Assembly: GCA_039033415.1 (NCBI GenBank)
Contig: JBCCCR010000018.1
Span: forward strand, 62,001 to 126,000
Source of the DNA: Pseudomonadota bacterium
Lineage (GTDB): Bacteria; Pseudomonadota; Gammaproteobacteria; Xanthomonadales; SZUA-38
Length of the DNA: 64,000 bases
Direction of reading: 5' to 3'
The notes under the pieces: generated by a model
Seen by the model: only the letters and a program-made list of their open reading frames with translations
Database searches by the model: none
What the model was told of the DNA's origin: nothing
Position numbers and translations under genes: made by a program
In this document: positions 18,065 to 26,681 of the stretch, in pieces
Numbering within the stretch: the first letter of the stretch is position 1
Layout of the letters: every line of letters starts with the position of its first letter

Positions 18065-19008
18065 CGTGGATTTGCCCCCGTTTCGTCAGCCTCCGGCGAA
18101 AACAACAGCCGATTCGGGCTGCGGCGAATCGCGCGCGCAAACTCGTTCAGATTCCGGCTGGCCTCGTCGAGGTTGAAGGTGATGGAGTCCAGGCGCTGAG
18201 ACAGCAGCAGCACCGAGGTCTCAAGCTCGGAAACCGTACCGGATATCCCGTCGCGGTTGTCGCTGGCGATAGCGCCGAGGTCAGCGATGAGCTGCCGGAG
18301 CTCGCTGCGCGCCTCGGCGAGCTCGCTGACCAGCAGCTGTGCATCCGCTGAGGTCTGACTGAAATTGCTCAGGATCGTGCTAACGTTATTCACGTTGTCC
18401 TGACCCATGAGGGTCTTGAGCGACTCCGCTGAGTCGTTCAGTCGGGCCAGCAGCTCGGTCACGTCGTCCACCAACACCGGCGTCGACGACTCCAGGTTGG
18501 CTGTGATGGTATCGACCCGGGTCGCCAGCAGCTCCAGCAGGGGCTCGACGTGAGATTCGGTGAGATCGGAAACGTCGTCGGCCAGCGCGTTCAGCGAGCC
18601 GAAGATATCCGAGGCCTCGCGCCCGATGATCTCGGAGTCGGGCTGAAGCAGCTGAGCCGATTCACCCTGGTTCAGGACAATAAAGACGTCCGACAACAGT
18701 CCGGATGTCGCGATGGCCGCCACGCTGTCAGACGGTATAGGCCAGTCCTCCTCCACCGTAAAGTCGATCCGAAAGGTGGTTTGCCCCCCGTCCCGCTGCG
18801 GGCTGATGGATTCGATCTGACCGATCCGGTAACCCTCAAAATAGACCGGCGTGCCGTAGCGCAGCCCTGCGACCTGCCGGTAGAACGTGTAGTAGTTATC
18901 GCTGGCGCCGCTGCGGCCGGTGAGCTGATACAGCACCACAAACAGCAGCGACATCCCCGCGAGCACCACCGCTCCGGCCAGCACGTAATTGACGTTATCT
19001 CGTTTCAC
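18061..19008 (-). CDS. mlaD: MCE-domain lipid transport protein MlaD
   Basis: This periplasmic substrate-binding protein of an MCE lipid transporter has a single N-terminal anchor (VLAGAVVLAGMSLLFVVLYQL), the MCE domain (about residues 38-115, with LRYGTPVYFEGYRIGQIESI) and a long helical tail to residue 315 (LLELLATRVDTITANLESS and repeats of similar helices). The tail is much longer than in E. coli MlaD (about 180 residues) and resembles the extended MCE proteins that form needle-like barrels. It lies 63 bases after mlaF in the same operon. Confidence 0.9.
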   Translation of the reverse strand: MKRDNVNYVLAGAVVLAGMSLLFVVLYQLTGRSGASDNYYTFYRQVAGLRYGTPVYFEGYRIGQIESISPQRDGGQTTFRIDFTVEEDWPIPSDSVAAIATSGLLSDVFIVLNQGESAQLLQPDSEIIGREASDIFGSLNALADDVSDLTESHVEPLLELLATRVDTITANLESSTPVLVDDVTELLARLNDSAESLKTLMGQDNVNNVSTILSNFSQTSADAQLLVSELAEARSELRQLIADLGAIASDNRDGISGTVSELETSVLLLSQRLDSITFNLDEASRNLNEFARAIRRSPNRLLFSPEADETGANPR

Positions 19009-19071
19009 AAACTTCGATTGGCCCCAATGGTGTTGCTGTGTTCATCTGCGTCGTCAGCTGCGGCGGGCAGC

Positions 19072-19878
19072 TTAGACATATTCTTCTTCCGTCAGGCGGC
19101 GCAGGTACTCCTCCGCATCCACCTTAACGTCTCGCGGCCGGCGGTTCAGCAGATCCTGAACGCGCTCCAGCTTGCTGTTTTTCACCTCGTCCACCGTGCC
19201 GGTCAGCAGTACCTTACCCTGATCCAGGACGGTGATTTTGTCGGCGATCTTGAAGGCGCTGTCGAGCTCGTGTGTGACCACCACCATCGACATGCGCATC
19301 GCGTCGCGCAGCTGCAGGATCAGGTCATCCAGCTCCGCGGCCACCACCGGGTCCAGGCCGGCGGAAGGCTCGTCAAAAAACAGCAGCTTCGGGTCCATCA
19401 CAATCGCTCTGGCCAAGGCCGCACGTTTGATCATGCCCCCCGAAAGCTGGGACGGCATCAAATCCTGAAAACCACCGAGATTCACAACCTCCAGCTTGAG
19501 CCGGGACATGATCCGGATGGTGTTTTCGTCCAGATCGGTATGCTCCCGCAGCGGCAGCGCCACGTTTTCTCCGACCGACATGGAGGTAAACAGCGCGCCG
19601 CCCTGGAACGATACGCCCAGCTCCTTACGCAGGGCCTGAAACTCCTGGGCGCTGATCTCGGTGATGTTCTGATCCAGCAGCCTGATGGTTCCGGCGGTCG
19701 GTTTATAGAGTCCCAGCAGGTGCCAGAGCAGCGTGCTCTTGCCCGATCCGCTGCCCCCCATAATCACCCGGATCTCCCCCGCCGACATTTTAAGATCGAC
19801 GCCGTCGAGGATCTTGCGGCGGCCGTAGTGAGTCACCAGCCCCTCAACTTCGATCACGGGTGGCGCTTGATCGCTCAT
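19072..19878 (-). CDS. mlaF: Lipid ABC transporter ATPase MlaF
   Basis: This ATPase drives the MCE lipid transporter at the cytoplasmic face. The 268 residues hold Walker A GGSGSGKST, a Q-loop in LGVSFQGGALF, the signature LSGGMIKRAALARAI, Walker B LLFFDEPSAGLDP and the switch His in VVTHELDS. The C-terminal extension (DVKVDAEEYLRRLTEEEYV) is typical of MlaF, which uses its tail to hold the neighbouring subunit. It overlaps mlaE by 4 bases. Confidence 0.94.
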   Translation of the reverse strand: MSDQAPPVIEVEGLVTHYGRRKILDGVDLKMSAGEIRVIMGGSGSGKSTLLWHLLGLYKPTAGTIRLLDQNITEISAQEFQALRKELGVSFQGGALFTSMSVGENVALPLREHTDLDENTIRIMSRLKLEVVNLGGFQDLMPSQLSGGMIKRAALARAIVMDPKLLFFDEPSAGLDPVVAAELDDLILQLRDAMRMSMVVVTHELDSAFKIADKITVLDQGKVLLTGTVDEVKNSKLERVQDLLNRRPRDVKVDAEEYLRRLTEEEYV

Positions 19879-20666
19879 CGGTTCAGGAAAAAGGTAAAGA
19901 CCATGTCGGCGATCACAATCCAGCTTATCGCCATCACCACCGACTGAGTGGTGGCCCGACCGACCCCCTCTGCACCGCCTTTGACGTTGAAGCCCGAGCT
20001 TACGCCCACCAGCGCAACTATCGCGCCAAACACCAGCGACTTGGCCAACCCCTGCAGTACGTCACCCGCTTTGAGGGAGTCCACGCTGGCCACCAGGTAG
20101 GCCCAGAGCGACACGTCGAGGTTGGGAAGGCTGTAGACGGCGCCGCCGAAGATCGCGGCCGCATCCGCCAGCACGGTCAGCGTAGGCACCATGACCAGCA
20201 GCGCAACCAGCGGGGGAACCACCAGATAGCGTACAGGCATGATGCCGATCACCCGAAGCGCGTCGACCTCCTGCGATACCACCATCGACCCGATCCGGGC
20301 AGCCAGCGCAGACGCTGTTCTCCCGGCCACCAGGATGCCGGTGATCAGCGGCCCAAATTCGCGGGTCACGCCGATCGCAATCGCCAGGATCACCTGCGAC
20401 TCGGCGCCAAAATTTTTGAGCGCGTAGATCGTTTGAATCGCCAGGCTCACGCCGATCGCAAAGGAGAGCACCATGACAATCGGGATGGCCTGGACGCCGG
20501 TCTCGACCATCTGGCTCGCCAGCGGCCCCATTTTAACCGGCTGTCCGCGGCGCCGACCGAATAAGATCCAGTAGAAGCTTTCGACCAGCAGCGCACCCAT
20601 ATACCCGAAGTTGCTGACCGCTTTCAGCACCCCTTGGCTCATGGCGTTGGCGGCTTTTTCCAGCAC
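19875..20666 (-). CDS. mlaE: Lipid ABC transporter permease MlaE
   Basis: MlaE is the permease of the phospholipid-transporting MCE system. The 263-residue protein has an N-terminal amphipathic stretch and five hydrophobic segments, with the family motifs VRTEFGPLITGILVAGRTASALAARIGSM (the first residues read as GVTREFGPL) and RVIGIMPVRYLVVP. It follows the STAS gene by 11 bases. Direction of lipid movement cannot be read from sequence. Confidence 0.93.
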   Translation of the reverse strand: MLEKAANAMSQGVLKAVSNFGYMGALLVESFYWILFGRRRGQPVKMGPLASQMVETGVQAIPIVMVLSFAIGVSLAIQTIYALKNFGAESQVILAIAIGVTREFGPLITGILVAGRTASALAARIGSMVVSQEVDALRVIGIMPVRYLVVPPLVALLVMVPTLTVLADAAAIFGGAVYSLPNLDVSLWAYLVASVDSLKAGDVLQGLAKSLVFGAIVALVGVSSGFNVKGGAEGVGRATTQSVVMAISWIVIADMVFTFFLNR

Positions 20667-20677
20667 GGAGAGTCGAC

Positions 20678-21001
20678 TCAGCCGGCCGCCTGTACGTCGG
20701 CGTAGATGGGAAAAACCTGGTCTAGACGAGCAAGCTCGAGTACCGCCTGCACCGCGCTGCTGATCGACACCAGACCAAACTTGGCGCCTTTGGATTTTGC
20801 GGTCTGATAGCCCTCGACCAGCGCCGCGATGCCGGAGCTGTCGATGTAGCTCACCTTCTCGAGCTCAACCAGCACGGCGTTGTTCTTGCCGAGCGCATCC
20901 AGGATCGCGCCGCGTACTTCCGACGACCAGGACAGATCGACCTCGCCGCTGACCGCAACAATCAGATACTCCCCCTGCTCCCTCGCTTCACATCCGTTCA
21001 T
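20678..21001 (-). CDS. STAS domain protein (SpoIIAA/MlaB-like)
   Basis: This 107-residue single-domain STAS protein has the motif SYIDSSGIAALVEGY. The Ser-Ser-Gly matches the phosphorylated serine of SpoIIAA/RsbV-type anti-sigma antagonists, whereas E. coli MlaB has a Thr at that place. It lies between an anti-sigma-like kinase gene (4-bp overlap) and mlaE. It may be MlaB, part of the MlaFEDB complex, or the substrate of the kinase, or both. The dual placement is what makes it notable. Confidence 0.88.
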   Translation of the reverse strand: MNGCEAREQGEYLIVAVSGEVDLSWSSEVRGAILDALGKNNAVLVELEKVSYIDSSGIAALVEGYQTAKSKGAKFGLVSISSAVQAVLELARLDQVFPIYADVQAAG

Positions 21002-21420
21002 GACGGCTCTCGCTCAATGGTTTTGGTCATTTTTAACACGTTGCCGGACCCATCGGTGGGACAGCTGAAGGACCACTCGTCCATCACCGAGTCGATGAAA
21101 TTGATCCCCAGCCCGCCCGGCCGACATTCACTCAAATCCCTGGGTTTGATGCAAGCAGGGTCAACGGGTGGGGCGTTGTCCCGGAGGTGAAACGCCAGGC
21201 GGTCCTGGTTACGGGTCACGCGCAGGCGAATTTCGCCATCTTTCTGGCCCCCATAGCCGTGACGAATGACATTGCTGACCGCTTCATCGATCACCAGCTT
21301 GAGCTTATGCACCTGCGAATCGGAGCAGCCCGAGCCCTCGGCCACCTCCGCCACCGCCCGGCGCACGTCCTTCAGACGCGTTGGGCAGGAATGGAACGTC
21401 AGATCGAGCAGCGTCTGCAA
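20998..21420 (-). CDS. Anti-sigma regulatory kinase (RsbW/SpoIIAB-like HATPase)
   Basis: This 140-residue GHKL ATPase has the N box DEAVSNVIRHGY, the G1 box RDNAPPVDP and a G2-type loop PGGLGINFID. Such kinases phosphorylate the serine of STAS partners and release or bind sigma factors or other targets. The TTG start at 21420 is preceded by GGGAGAGG with good spacing and lies 2 bases after the PP2C gene. No sigma-factor gene is in the window, so the output may be the STAS protein next door. Confidence 0.88.
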   Translation of the reverse strand: MQTLLDLTFHSCPTRLKDVRRAVAEVAEGSGCSDSQVHKLKLVIDEAVSNVIRHGYGGQKDGEIRLRVTRNQDRLAFHLRDNAPPVDPACIKPRDLSECRPGGLGINFIDSVMDEWSFSCPTDGSGNVLKMTKTIEREPS

Positions 21421-21422
21421 GG

Positions 21423-22685
21423 TCAGCCTCTCCCGTCGACCACCAGCAGCGTGGTGTCATCGTTCAGCTGGCGCTGCCGCAGCTGACCGACAATTCTGCC
21501 GAGGCGGGTCTTGGCGGGACCAACGGCCTGGGTCGCGATCATCGCCCTGAGTCCGGCCTCCTCCAGCATGGCGCCGTCGCGACCCCGCGCTTCGGTCACA
21601 CCGTCGGAGTAAAAGAACATCGTGCCATCGTCCAGGCTCACCCGTTCATCGGCGTAACCCGACTGCGGAATGATCGCGAGCGGCGGCGCCCCGGCGGGAA
21701 AGGTCTCCTGATGCCCATCGGGTCGGTGAAGAATCGGCGGCGGAAAACCGGCGTTCGACCAGGTTAGCGTGCCGGTCTTGGGCTCGAGATAGCCCGCGGC
21801 AGCGCAGATGAACATGCCGTCGCTGACGGTTGACAGCAGCTCGTTATTGACCTGGGCCAGCCACTGGCCCGGCGCTTGACCCGCTTTGCCGATCCAACGC
21901 AGCAGGCTGGTGGTGCGCACCATCAGCAGGGCGGCGTTCATGCCTTTGCCGGACACGTCGCCCACGGCAAAACCGATCCGACCATCCGGCAGCTCAAAAA
22001 AATCAAAGAAGTCGCCGGACACCTCACGCGCCGGGAGGTTGATTCCCTGCACAGGAAAGGGGGCGGGGCGTCGGCGCGGCAGGAGCGAACGCTGCAGCCG
22101 ACGGGCCATAAACAGCTCTTTTTTGATGCGCTTTTGCTCGAGCAGGTTCGAGGCAAGCCGGGCGTTGTTGATCGCCAGCGCGGTGGGTGACGCCAACACC
22201 CGAAGCGTCTCCTGATCGTGTTCACCAAACAGGCCGCCGTCGAGCTTGTTGAGCACCTGCAGTACGCCGATCACGCCGCCCGACGTTCGAAGGGGTGTGC
22301 ACAGAATCGAGCGGGTTCGAAAGCCGGTTTTGGCATCGACGTTGCCGGCGAAGTCCGGATCCTGGCTGACGTCGCGCACCAGCTGACACAGGTTTTCTTT
22401 GGCGGCGCGACCCACGATGCCCTGCCCCATATCGATGCGCAGCCCCGTGACGTCCACCGGGCCCGCGCAGGCTCGGCACTCGAGATCTCCCGACTGTCCG
22501 TCGACGAGAAACACAGAGGCGGCTTCGGCATTCATATAGCCGGAAATACGCTCGACGGCGCGATCGAGCGTCGCGGCGATGTCGATCGATTGGGCAAACT
22601 CCTGGCCCAGTTCCACGAGGAGGTCGAGATCGGAGAGCGCTCGAACCGGCGCCTCATCCAGCGCCCGGCTGATCGCCTCACTCAC
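21423..22685 (-). CDS. PP2C-type serine phosphatase with GAF domain (RsbU-like)
   Basis: The product (about 420 residues) has an N-terminal helical part, a GAF sensor domain (VERISGYMNAEAASVFLVDG to VLQVLNKLDGG) and a C-terminal PPM/SpoIIE phosphatase domain (REVSGDFFDFFELPDGRIGF, VGDVSGKGMNAALLM, SDGVTEARG, NDDTTLLVV). It would dephosphorylate the STAS protein in a partner-switching circuit. The frame is open to 22877, but GTG 22685 overlaps the pssA stop (GTGAGTGA) and is preferred; GTG 22694 is also possible. Confidence 0.88.
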   Translation of the reverse strand: MSEAISRALDEAPVRALSDLDLLVELGQEFAQSIDIAATLDRAVERISGYMNAEAASVFLVDGQSGDLECRACAGPVDVTGLRIDMGQGIVGRAAKENLCQLVRDVSQDPDFAGNVDAKTGFRTRSILCTPLRTSGGVIGVLQVLNKLDGGLFGEHDQETLRVLASPTALAINNARLASNLLEQKRIKKELFMARRLQRSLLPRRRPAPFPVQGINLPAREVSGDFFDFFELPDGRIGFAVGDVSGKGMNAALLMVRTTSLLRWIGKAGQAPGQWLAQVNNELLSTVSDGMFICAAAGYLEPKTGTLTWSNAGFPPPILHRPDGHQETFPAGAPPLAIIPQSGYADERVSLDDGTMFFYSDGVTEARGRDGAMLEEAGLRAMIATQAVGPAKTRLGRIVGQLRQRQLNDDTTLLVVDGRG

Positions 22686-23628
22686 GGCTGTCACCGCCGG
22701 CCGCAGCGTTGGGGTCCGGGACAGACTCAACCTCGGGGCCATGCCGCTCGTCGTTGGCGGCGCGATTGGGCCGTCGGGTTTCAACGGGCGTCGCCGCCGG
22801 CTCGGTCTCATCGCCGCGCTCGCGTTCACGGCGCTGGCGAATCCTGTGGCGGAGGCGTTTGCGTCGGGAGCGGCCAATCAAGGTGAGGACCGGTCCTGAG
22901 GCCGCGTAGAGGTAGGCTACGGTGAACAGCAGCTTTGGCGGATCCAGGGCCAGCAGCACCAGCATGATCACCACCACAAAGATCCACAGAAACGGAACCC
23001 GGGCAGGCCACGACTTGAAGCTGTAATACCGCACGTTGCTCACCATCAGGAGCGCGGCGGCCAGCGTCACAACCAGGGTTGGCGCCTGCAGGCCGGCGCC
23101 GGTCACGCCTTCGCTTTCGCAGATCCAGACCCCGGTGACCAGCAGGGCAGCGGCCGCCGGGGACGCAATCCCCTGGAAGAACCGCTTATCGGCGACCCCC
23201 GCCTGCGCGTTGAAGCGCGCCAGGCGCAGGGCGGCGCAGGCGGCAAACAAGAACGAGACGAGCCAGCCCACCTTGGCCCAGAGCGCACCCCACTCGGCCA
23301 TCGCCGCCAGCGACCAAAGGTAAACCAGCAGTGCCGGCGCCAGGCCGAAGCAGACCAGGTCGGACATGCTGTCGTACTGGACGCCAAACTCCGACTGCGT
23401 GTTGGTGAGCCGCGCAATACGTCCGTCCAGACCGTCGAGCACCGCGGCGATGATCAGCGCTTCGCAGGCGTCGCCAAACCGGCCGTTCATGGCCGCCACA
23501 ATGGCGTAGAAGCCGGCAAACAGGGCGCCTGTGGTCAGCAGGTTTGGCAGCAGGTAAATGCCGCGGTGGGGTTTACCCACCCCGTCCTGCGGACCGCTGG
23601 ATGATGGCTGGCTTTGCGAGTCGCTCAC
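22678..23628 (-). CDS. pssA: CDP-diacylglycerol-serine O-phosphatidyltransferase
   Basis: PssA makes phosphatidylserine from CDP-diacylglycerol and serine in the inner membrane, the first step to phosphatidylethanolamine. The 316-residue CDP-alcohol phosphatidyltransferase has DGLDGRIARLTNTQSEFGVQ followed by YDSMSD (the DG..AR....G...D...D site) and about eight membrane segments. A polar, charged C-terminal tail of about 60 residues (RSRRKRLRHRIRQRRERER) follows. This is the membrane (type II) enzyme rather than the peripheral E. coli type. It heads the operon with the partner-switch and Mla genes. Confidence 0.92.
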   Translation of the reverse strand: MSDSQSQPSSSGPQDGVGKPHRGIYLLPNLLTTGALFAGFYAIVAAMNGRFGDACEALIIAAVLDGLDGRIARLTNTQSEFGVQYDSMSDLVCFGLAPALLVYLWSLAAMAEWGALWAKVGWLVSFLFAACAALRLARFNAQAGVADKRFFQGIASPAAAALLVTGVWICESEGVTGAGLQAPTLVVTLAAALLMVSNVRYYSFKSWPARVPFLWIFVVVIMLVLLALDPPKLLFTVAYLYAASGPVLTLIGRSRRKRLRHRIRQRRERERGDETEPAATPVETRRPNRAANDERHGPEVESVPDPNAAAGGDSRE

Positions 23629-23665
23629 TGGTTTGGGGATGACACAGCAGTGCTGAAACCCCGGT

Positions 23666-23671
23666 ATTTTA
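23666..23671 (-). promoter_or_regulatory. Probable pssA extended -10 element
   Basis: TGCTAAAAT on the minus strand (TAAAAT at 23666-23671), 38 bases before the pssA start. No good -35 is seen, consistent with an extended -10 promoter. It would drive the ten-gene pssA-rimI operon. Confidence 0.45.
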
Positions 23672-23773
23672 GCAGCGTTCGCAGACTTAAGGCCGCAAAC
23701 CGCCGATGGGTAGGCTTTTTTACCCGGAAACGGAGGCGCATAATGCAGGGATCGGTAGCAAAAGGTGCGGGCA

Positions 23774-24259
23774 ATGAACGCAAAAAAGCGACAGATCGGC
23801 CGGAAATCCCACCGCGGATGGTTAGTGAGTCTCGCTCCAGCCCTGGCGCTGACCCTGACACTGGGCAGCAGTTTGGAAACACGGGCGGCGGAGCGCGTTT
23901 ACAAGTGGACCGACGAAAACGGCACGGTGCATTTCACGTCGACCCCTCCCCCGGGCAGCCAGGCAGAGCGGGTAAAGCTTCGGAAGGCCCCGCCCGCACC
24001 GCCGACCGAAACCACCAGCACCTCGGCGCCCCAGGGTGAGCTCTACGCTGAGTCGGAGGAGCCGGACAACAGCGAGATCGAGGAAGAGAACCGTCGGATC
24101 CAGTGTCAGAAAGGCCGCAACATGATCGCCCAGATTGAGCCACGGCCGCGCGTCTTTCGCGTGGAGGACGACGGTAGCCGCACGTACCTGCTCGACGAGG
24201 AGCGAGAGGACCTGCTGACCGAGGCGCGCGACCTCGTCGCGGAGCACTGCGACCCGTGA
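23774..24259 (+). CDS. DUF4124 domain periplasmic protein
   Basis: This secreted protein of about 161 residues has a signal peptide (WLVSLAPALALTLTLGSSLETRA) and a DUF4124 domain directly after it (ERVYKWTDENGTVHFTSTPPPGSQAERV). A proline/serine-rich linker and an acidic C-terminal half follow (ENRRIQCQKGRNMIAQIEPRPRVF, LLDEEREDLLTEARDLVAEHC). DUF4124 proteins are common in gammaproteobacteria and their function is unknown. ATG 23774 is taken rather than GTG 23765 because AGGTGC sits 6-11 bases before it. It overlaps the next gene by 4 bases. Confidence 0.8.
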   Translation: MNAKKRQIGRKSHRGWLVSLAPALALTLTLGSSLETRAAERVYKWTDENGTVHFTSTPPPGSQAERVKLRKAPPAPPTETTSTSAPQGELYAESEEPDNSEIEEENRRIQCQKGRNMIAQIEPRPRVFRVEDDGSRTYLLDEEREDLLTEARDLVAEHCDP

Positions 24260-24534
24260 GACGTCGCCGGCGCAGCGTCGTCAAGCCAGCGGTGCTGCTG
24301 TTGCTGCTGGCCGGCGTGGCCATGGCGGGTTTCTGGTACTACCAGCCGCAGCAGCGGCCGGATTGGGTCACCGAAAGCCTGCCGATCGCGCCAAAGTCCA
24401 AGGTTGCTCTCTACCGCTGGAAAAACGACCGAGGCGAATGGGTCGTCAGCGACCAAAAGCCGGCGGCCGGCGTCGAGTTTGAACGGGTAGAAATCCGGAA
24501 CGACGTCAACGTGATGCCGTCAAACGGCAACTAG
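24256..24534 (+). CDS. Small membrane-anchored DUF4124-like protein
   Basis: This 92-residue protein has a basic N-terminus, one membrane segment (PAVLLLLLAGVAMAGFWYY) and a short DUF4124-like region (KVALYRWKNDRGEWVVSDQKPAAGVEFERVEI, quoted here only for its YRWKNDRGEWVVSD core). It starts at GTG 24256, overlapping the previous stop as GTGA. It is probably a duplicated, truncated partner of the gene before it. Function unknown. Confidence 0.75.
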   Translation: MRRRRRSVVKPAVLLLLLAGVAMAGFWYYQPQQRPDWVTESLPIAPKSKVALYRWKNDRGEWVVSDQKPAAGVEFERVEIRNDVNVMPSNGN

Positions 24535-24577
24535 CTAGTTTCTGACACCAGCCACGGATGGCCTTTGTGACGATCGG

Positions 24578-24952
24578 CTAATGCAGGATGCCAGGCATGC
24601 TGAGGCGGAAACGGGGAATGGGGAGCTGAAACTCACGGCCCGAGTCGTCCACGAGCACGTAATGGCCCTCCATGGTGCCCACCGGTGATTCCAAGATTGC
24701 GCCGCTTGAGTAGCGGAAAGCGCTACCCGCTTCGATCACCGGCTGCTGACCCACAACCCCTTCGCCGACCACTTCCTCGACCCGACCCGACCCGTGGGTG
24801 ATCAGCCAGTAGCGGGACATCAGCTGGACCCGCATGTGGCTCTGGTTAGCCACCTCGATCTGGTACGAAAACACGTAGCGCTCGGCGTCCGGGTCGGATT
24901 GATCAGAGAGATACAGTGGCCGGGCGCTGACCTTCAGGTCGGGCGCATTCAT
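24578..24952 (-). CDS. apaG: ApaG (DUF525) protein
   Basis: ApaG is a 124-residue fibronectin-III-like fold protein of unclear function, conserved beside ksgA/apaH in gammaproteobacteria. The core is YVFSYQIEVANQSHMRVQLM with the family stretch RYWLITHGSGRVEEVVGEGV and the ending MEGHYVLVDDSGREFQLPIP. ATG 24952 overlaps the rsmA stop as ATGA and is preferred over upstream starts. The 5' neighbour order lptD-surA-pdxA-rsmA-apaG is conserved; apaH is not in the window. Confidence 0.92.
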   Translation of the reverse strand: MNAPDLKVSARPLYLSDQSDPDAERYVFSYQIEVANQSHMRVQLMSRYWLITHGSGRVEEVVGEGVVGQQPVIEAGSAFRYSSGAILESPVGTMEGHYVLVDDSGREFQLPIPRFRLSMPGILH

Positions 24953-25713
24953 GGCGTTACCGCATTGGCGATCGCGACAAAGTCTGCCGGCGCAAGCTGT
25001 TCGGGTCGGAGCGTTGGATCGATGTCCAGAGATGAGAGCTGGGCTGCCGTGAGATGCGACCGCAGCGAATTTCCCAGCTGCTTGCGCCGCTGGGCAAAAG
25101 CGCTGCTGACAACGCGGGAAAACACCTCGTAGCTGCGCGCCCGCGAGGGCAACTCGGCGTGGGGGATCAGGCGTACCAGGGCCGAATGCACCTTGGGCGC
25201 CGGCATAAACGCGCCGGGGGCAACCGTAAATAAACTGCGCACCTGACAATGATACTGCAACATGACGCTCAGTCGACCGTAAACTCGGCTGCCCGGCTGC
25301 GCAGCCATCCGCTGCACCACCTCCAGCTGAAGCAGAAAGTGGGCGTCGCGCAGCTGGTCGAGCTGATCCAGGCAGTGAAACAGCAGCGGGCTGGAAATGT
25401 TGTACGGCAGATTGCCCACTACCCGGTAAGGGCCCTCGCCGAGCTCAGCAAACCGCACGTCCAGCGCGTCCCCCTCAACAATTCGTGCCTCGCTAAAACC
25501 GGGGTCAGACGACAGCTCTGCCACCAGGTCCCGGTCGATCTCGAGCACCGTCAGCTTCGCTCCAGCGGTCATGAGCGGCCGACTGATCGCGCCGTGCCCC
25601 GGTCCGATTTCCAGCAGCCGCTCGCCCGGTACCGGCGCAATCGCACCGACAATTTTGTCGATGACGTTCGGATCGTGGAGGAAATTCTGGCCGAAGCGGC
25701 GCCGGGCGCGCAT
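24949..25713 (-). CDS. rsmA: 16S rRNA (A1518/A1519) dimethyltransferase RsmA/KsgA
   Basis: RsmA uses SAM to dimethylate two adenosines near the 3' end of 16S rRNA and is a late checkpoint of 30S assembly. The 254 residues show the N-terminus RRRFGQNFLHDPNVIDKIV, SAM motif I LLEIGPGHGAISRPL, motif IV VVGNLPYNISSPLLFH, and the C-terminal helical domain. Its start shares a base with the pdxA stop (TGATG). Confidence 0.95.
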   Translation of the reverse strand: MRARRRFGQNFLHDPNVIDKIVGAIAPVPGERLLEIGPGHGAISRPLMTAGAKLTVLEIDRDLVAELSSDPGFSEARIVEGDALDVRFAELGEGPYRVVGNLPYNISSPLLFHCLDQLDQLRDAHFLLQLEVVQRMAAQPGSRVYGRLSVMLQYHCQVRSLFTVAPGAFMPAPKVHSALVRLIPHAELPSRARSYEVFSRVVSSAFAQRRKQLGNSLRSHLTAAQLSSLDIDPTLRPEQLAPADFVAIANAVTP

Positions 25714-26666
25714 CAGCTCGCCATCGTCACAGCCGTGGCGAGGGCAGCTTTCAGGCTGCCAGGGTCGGCAATGCCCTGACCGGCGATGTCCAGCGCGGTG
25801 CCGTGATCAACCGAGGTGCGCACGATGGGCAGGCCGAGCGTCACGTTGATAGCACTCCCAAACCCAACGTACTTCAGCACCGGCAGACCCTGGTCGTGAT
25901 ACATCGCCAGCACCGCGTCATGCCGCTCGAGCACCCGCGGCGTAAAGACCGTATCAGCGGGCAGCGGACCGGTGAGTTTCATTCCGCGGGCACGCAGTGA
26001 CTCGACGGTCGGGGTGATGGTGTCCTGCTCCTCGGTTCCCAGATGCCCGCCCTCGCCCGCATGTGGATTGAGGCCACAAACCGCGATGGCGGGGTTGGCA
26101 ATGCCGAAACGCTGCCGCAGCCCCTGATCGATGATCGCCAGCGTCTCGCTGAGCATCGAGCGGTCGATCGCTTCCGATACGCGGGCCAGGGGCAGGTGGG
26201 TTGTCGCAAGGGCGACTCGAAGATCCCCGGCCGCCAGCAGCATGACCACCCGCCGGGTATTCGAACGCTGGGCGAGAAACTCGGTGTGCCCGGTGAAGGC
26301 GATGCCTGCGTCATTGATGGCGCCCTTATGAACCGGACAGGTAACCATGGCGGCAAAGTCACCGCCGGCGCAGCCGTCAAAGGCACGCTCGAGCATTTCG
26401 ACAACGGCAGGTGAGTTGCGCGTATTGAGTGTACCCGGCTGCACCGGCGCAGCGGCCGGGACATCGAGCAGCTGGCGGGGGGCGTTTTGGCCCGCTCGAA
26501 ACGGCGCGAGCTCTAGCGACTGGCCCAGGGACTCTGCGGCCTGGAGCAGCGCCGCGCCGCTGCCGACGAATACCAGAGGCACCTCGGCGCCTCCCGCCGC
26601 CAGCCGGACGCAAAGCTCCGGACCGATGCCCGCCGGGTCACCGACGGTGACCGCAATGGGTTTCAC
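25713..26666 (-). CDS. pdxA: 4-hydroxythreonine-4-phosphate dehydrogenase PdxA
   Basis: PdxA performs NAD-dependent oxidation in the DXP-dependent pyridoxal phosphate pathway. The 317 residues show VTVGDPAGIGPELCVRL at the start, metal-ligand motifs FTGHTEFLAQ and MYHDQGLPVLKYVGFGSAINV, and VDHGTALDIAGQG near the end. It lies 16 bases after surA in the lptD operon, as in E. coli. Confidence 0.95.
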   Translation of the reverse strand: MKPIAVTVGDPAGIGPELCVRLAAGGAEVPLVFVGSGAALLQAAESLGQSLELAPFRAGQNAPRQLLDVPAAAPVQPGTLNTRNSPAVVEMLERAFDGCAGGDFAAMVTCPVHKGAINDAGIAFTGHTEFLAQRSNTRRVVMLLAAGDLRVALATTHLPLARVSEAIDRSMLSETLAIIDQGLRQRFGIANPAIAVCGLNPHAGEGGHLGTEEQDTITPTVESLRARGMKLTGPLPADTVFTPRVLERHDAVLAMYHDQGLPVLKYVGFGSAINVTLGLPIVRTSVDHGTALDIAGQGIADPGSLKAALATAVTMAS

Positions 26667-26681
26667 CTGGTGTCCTGTTTG

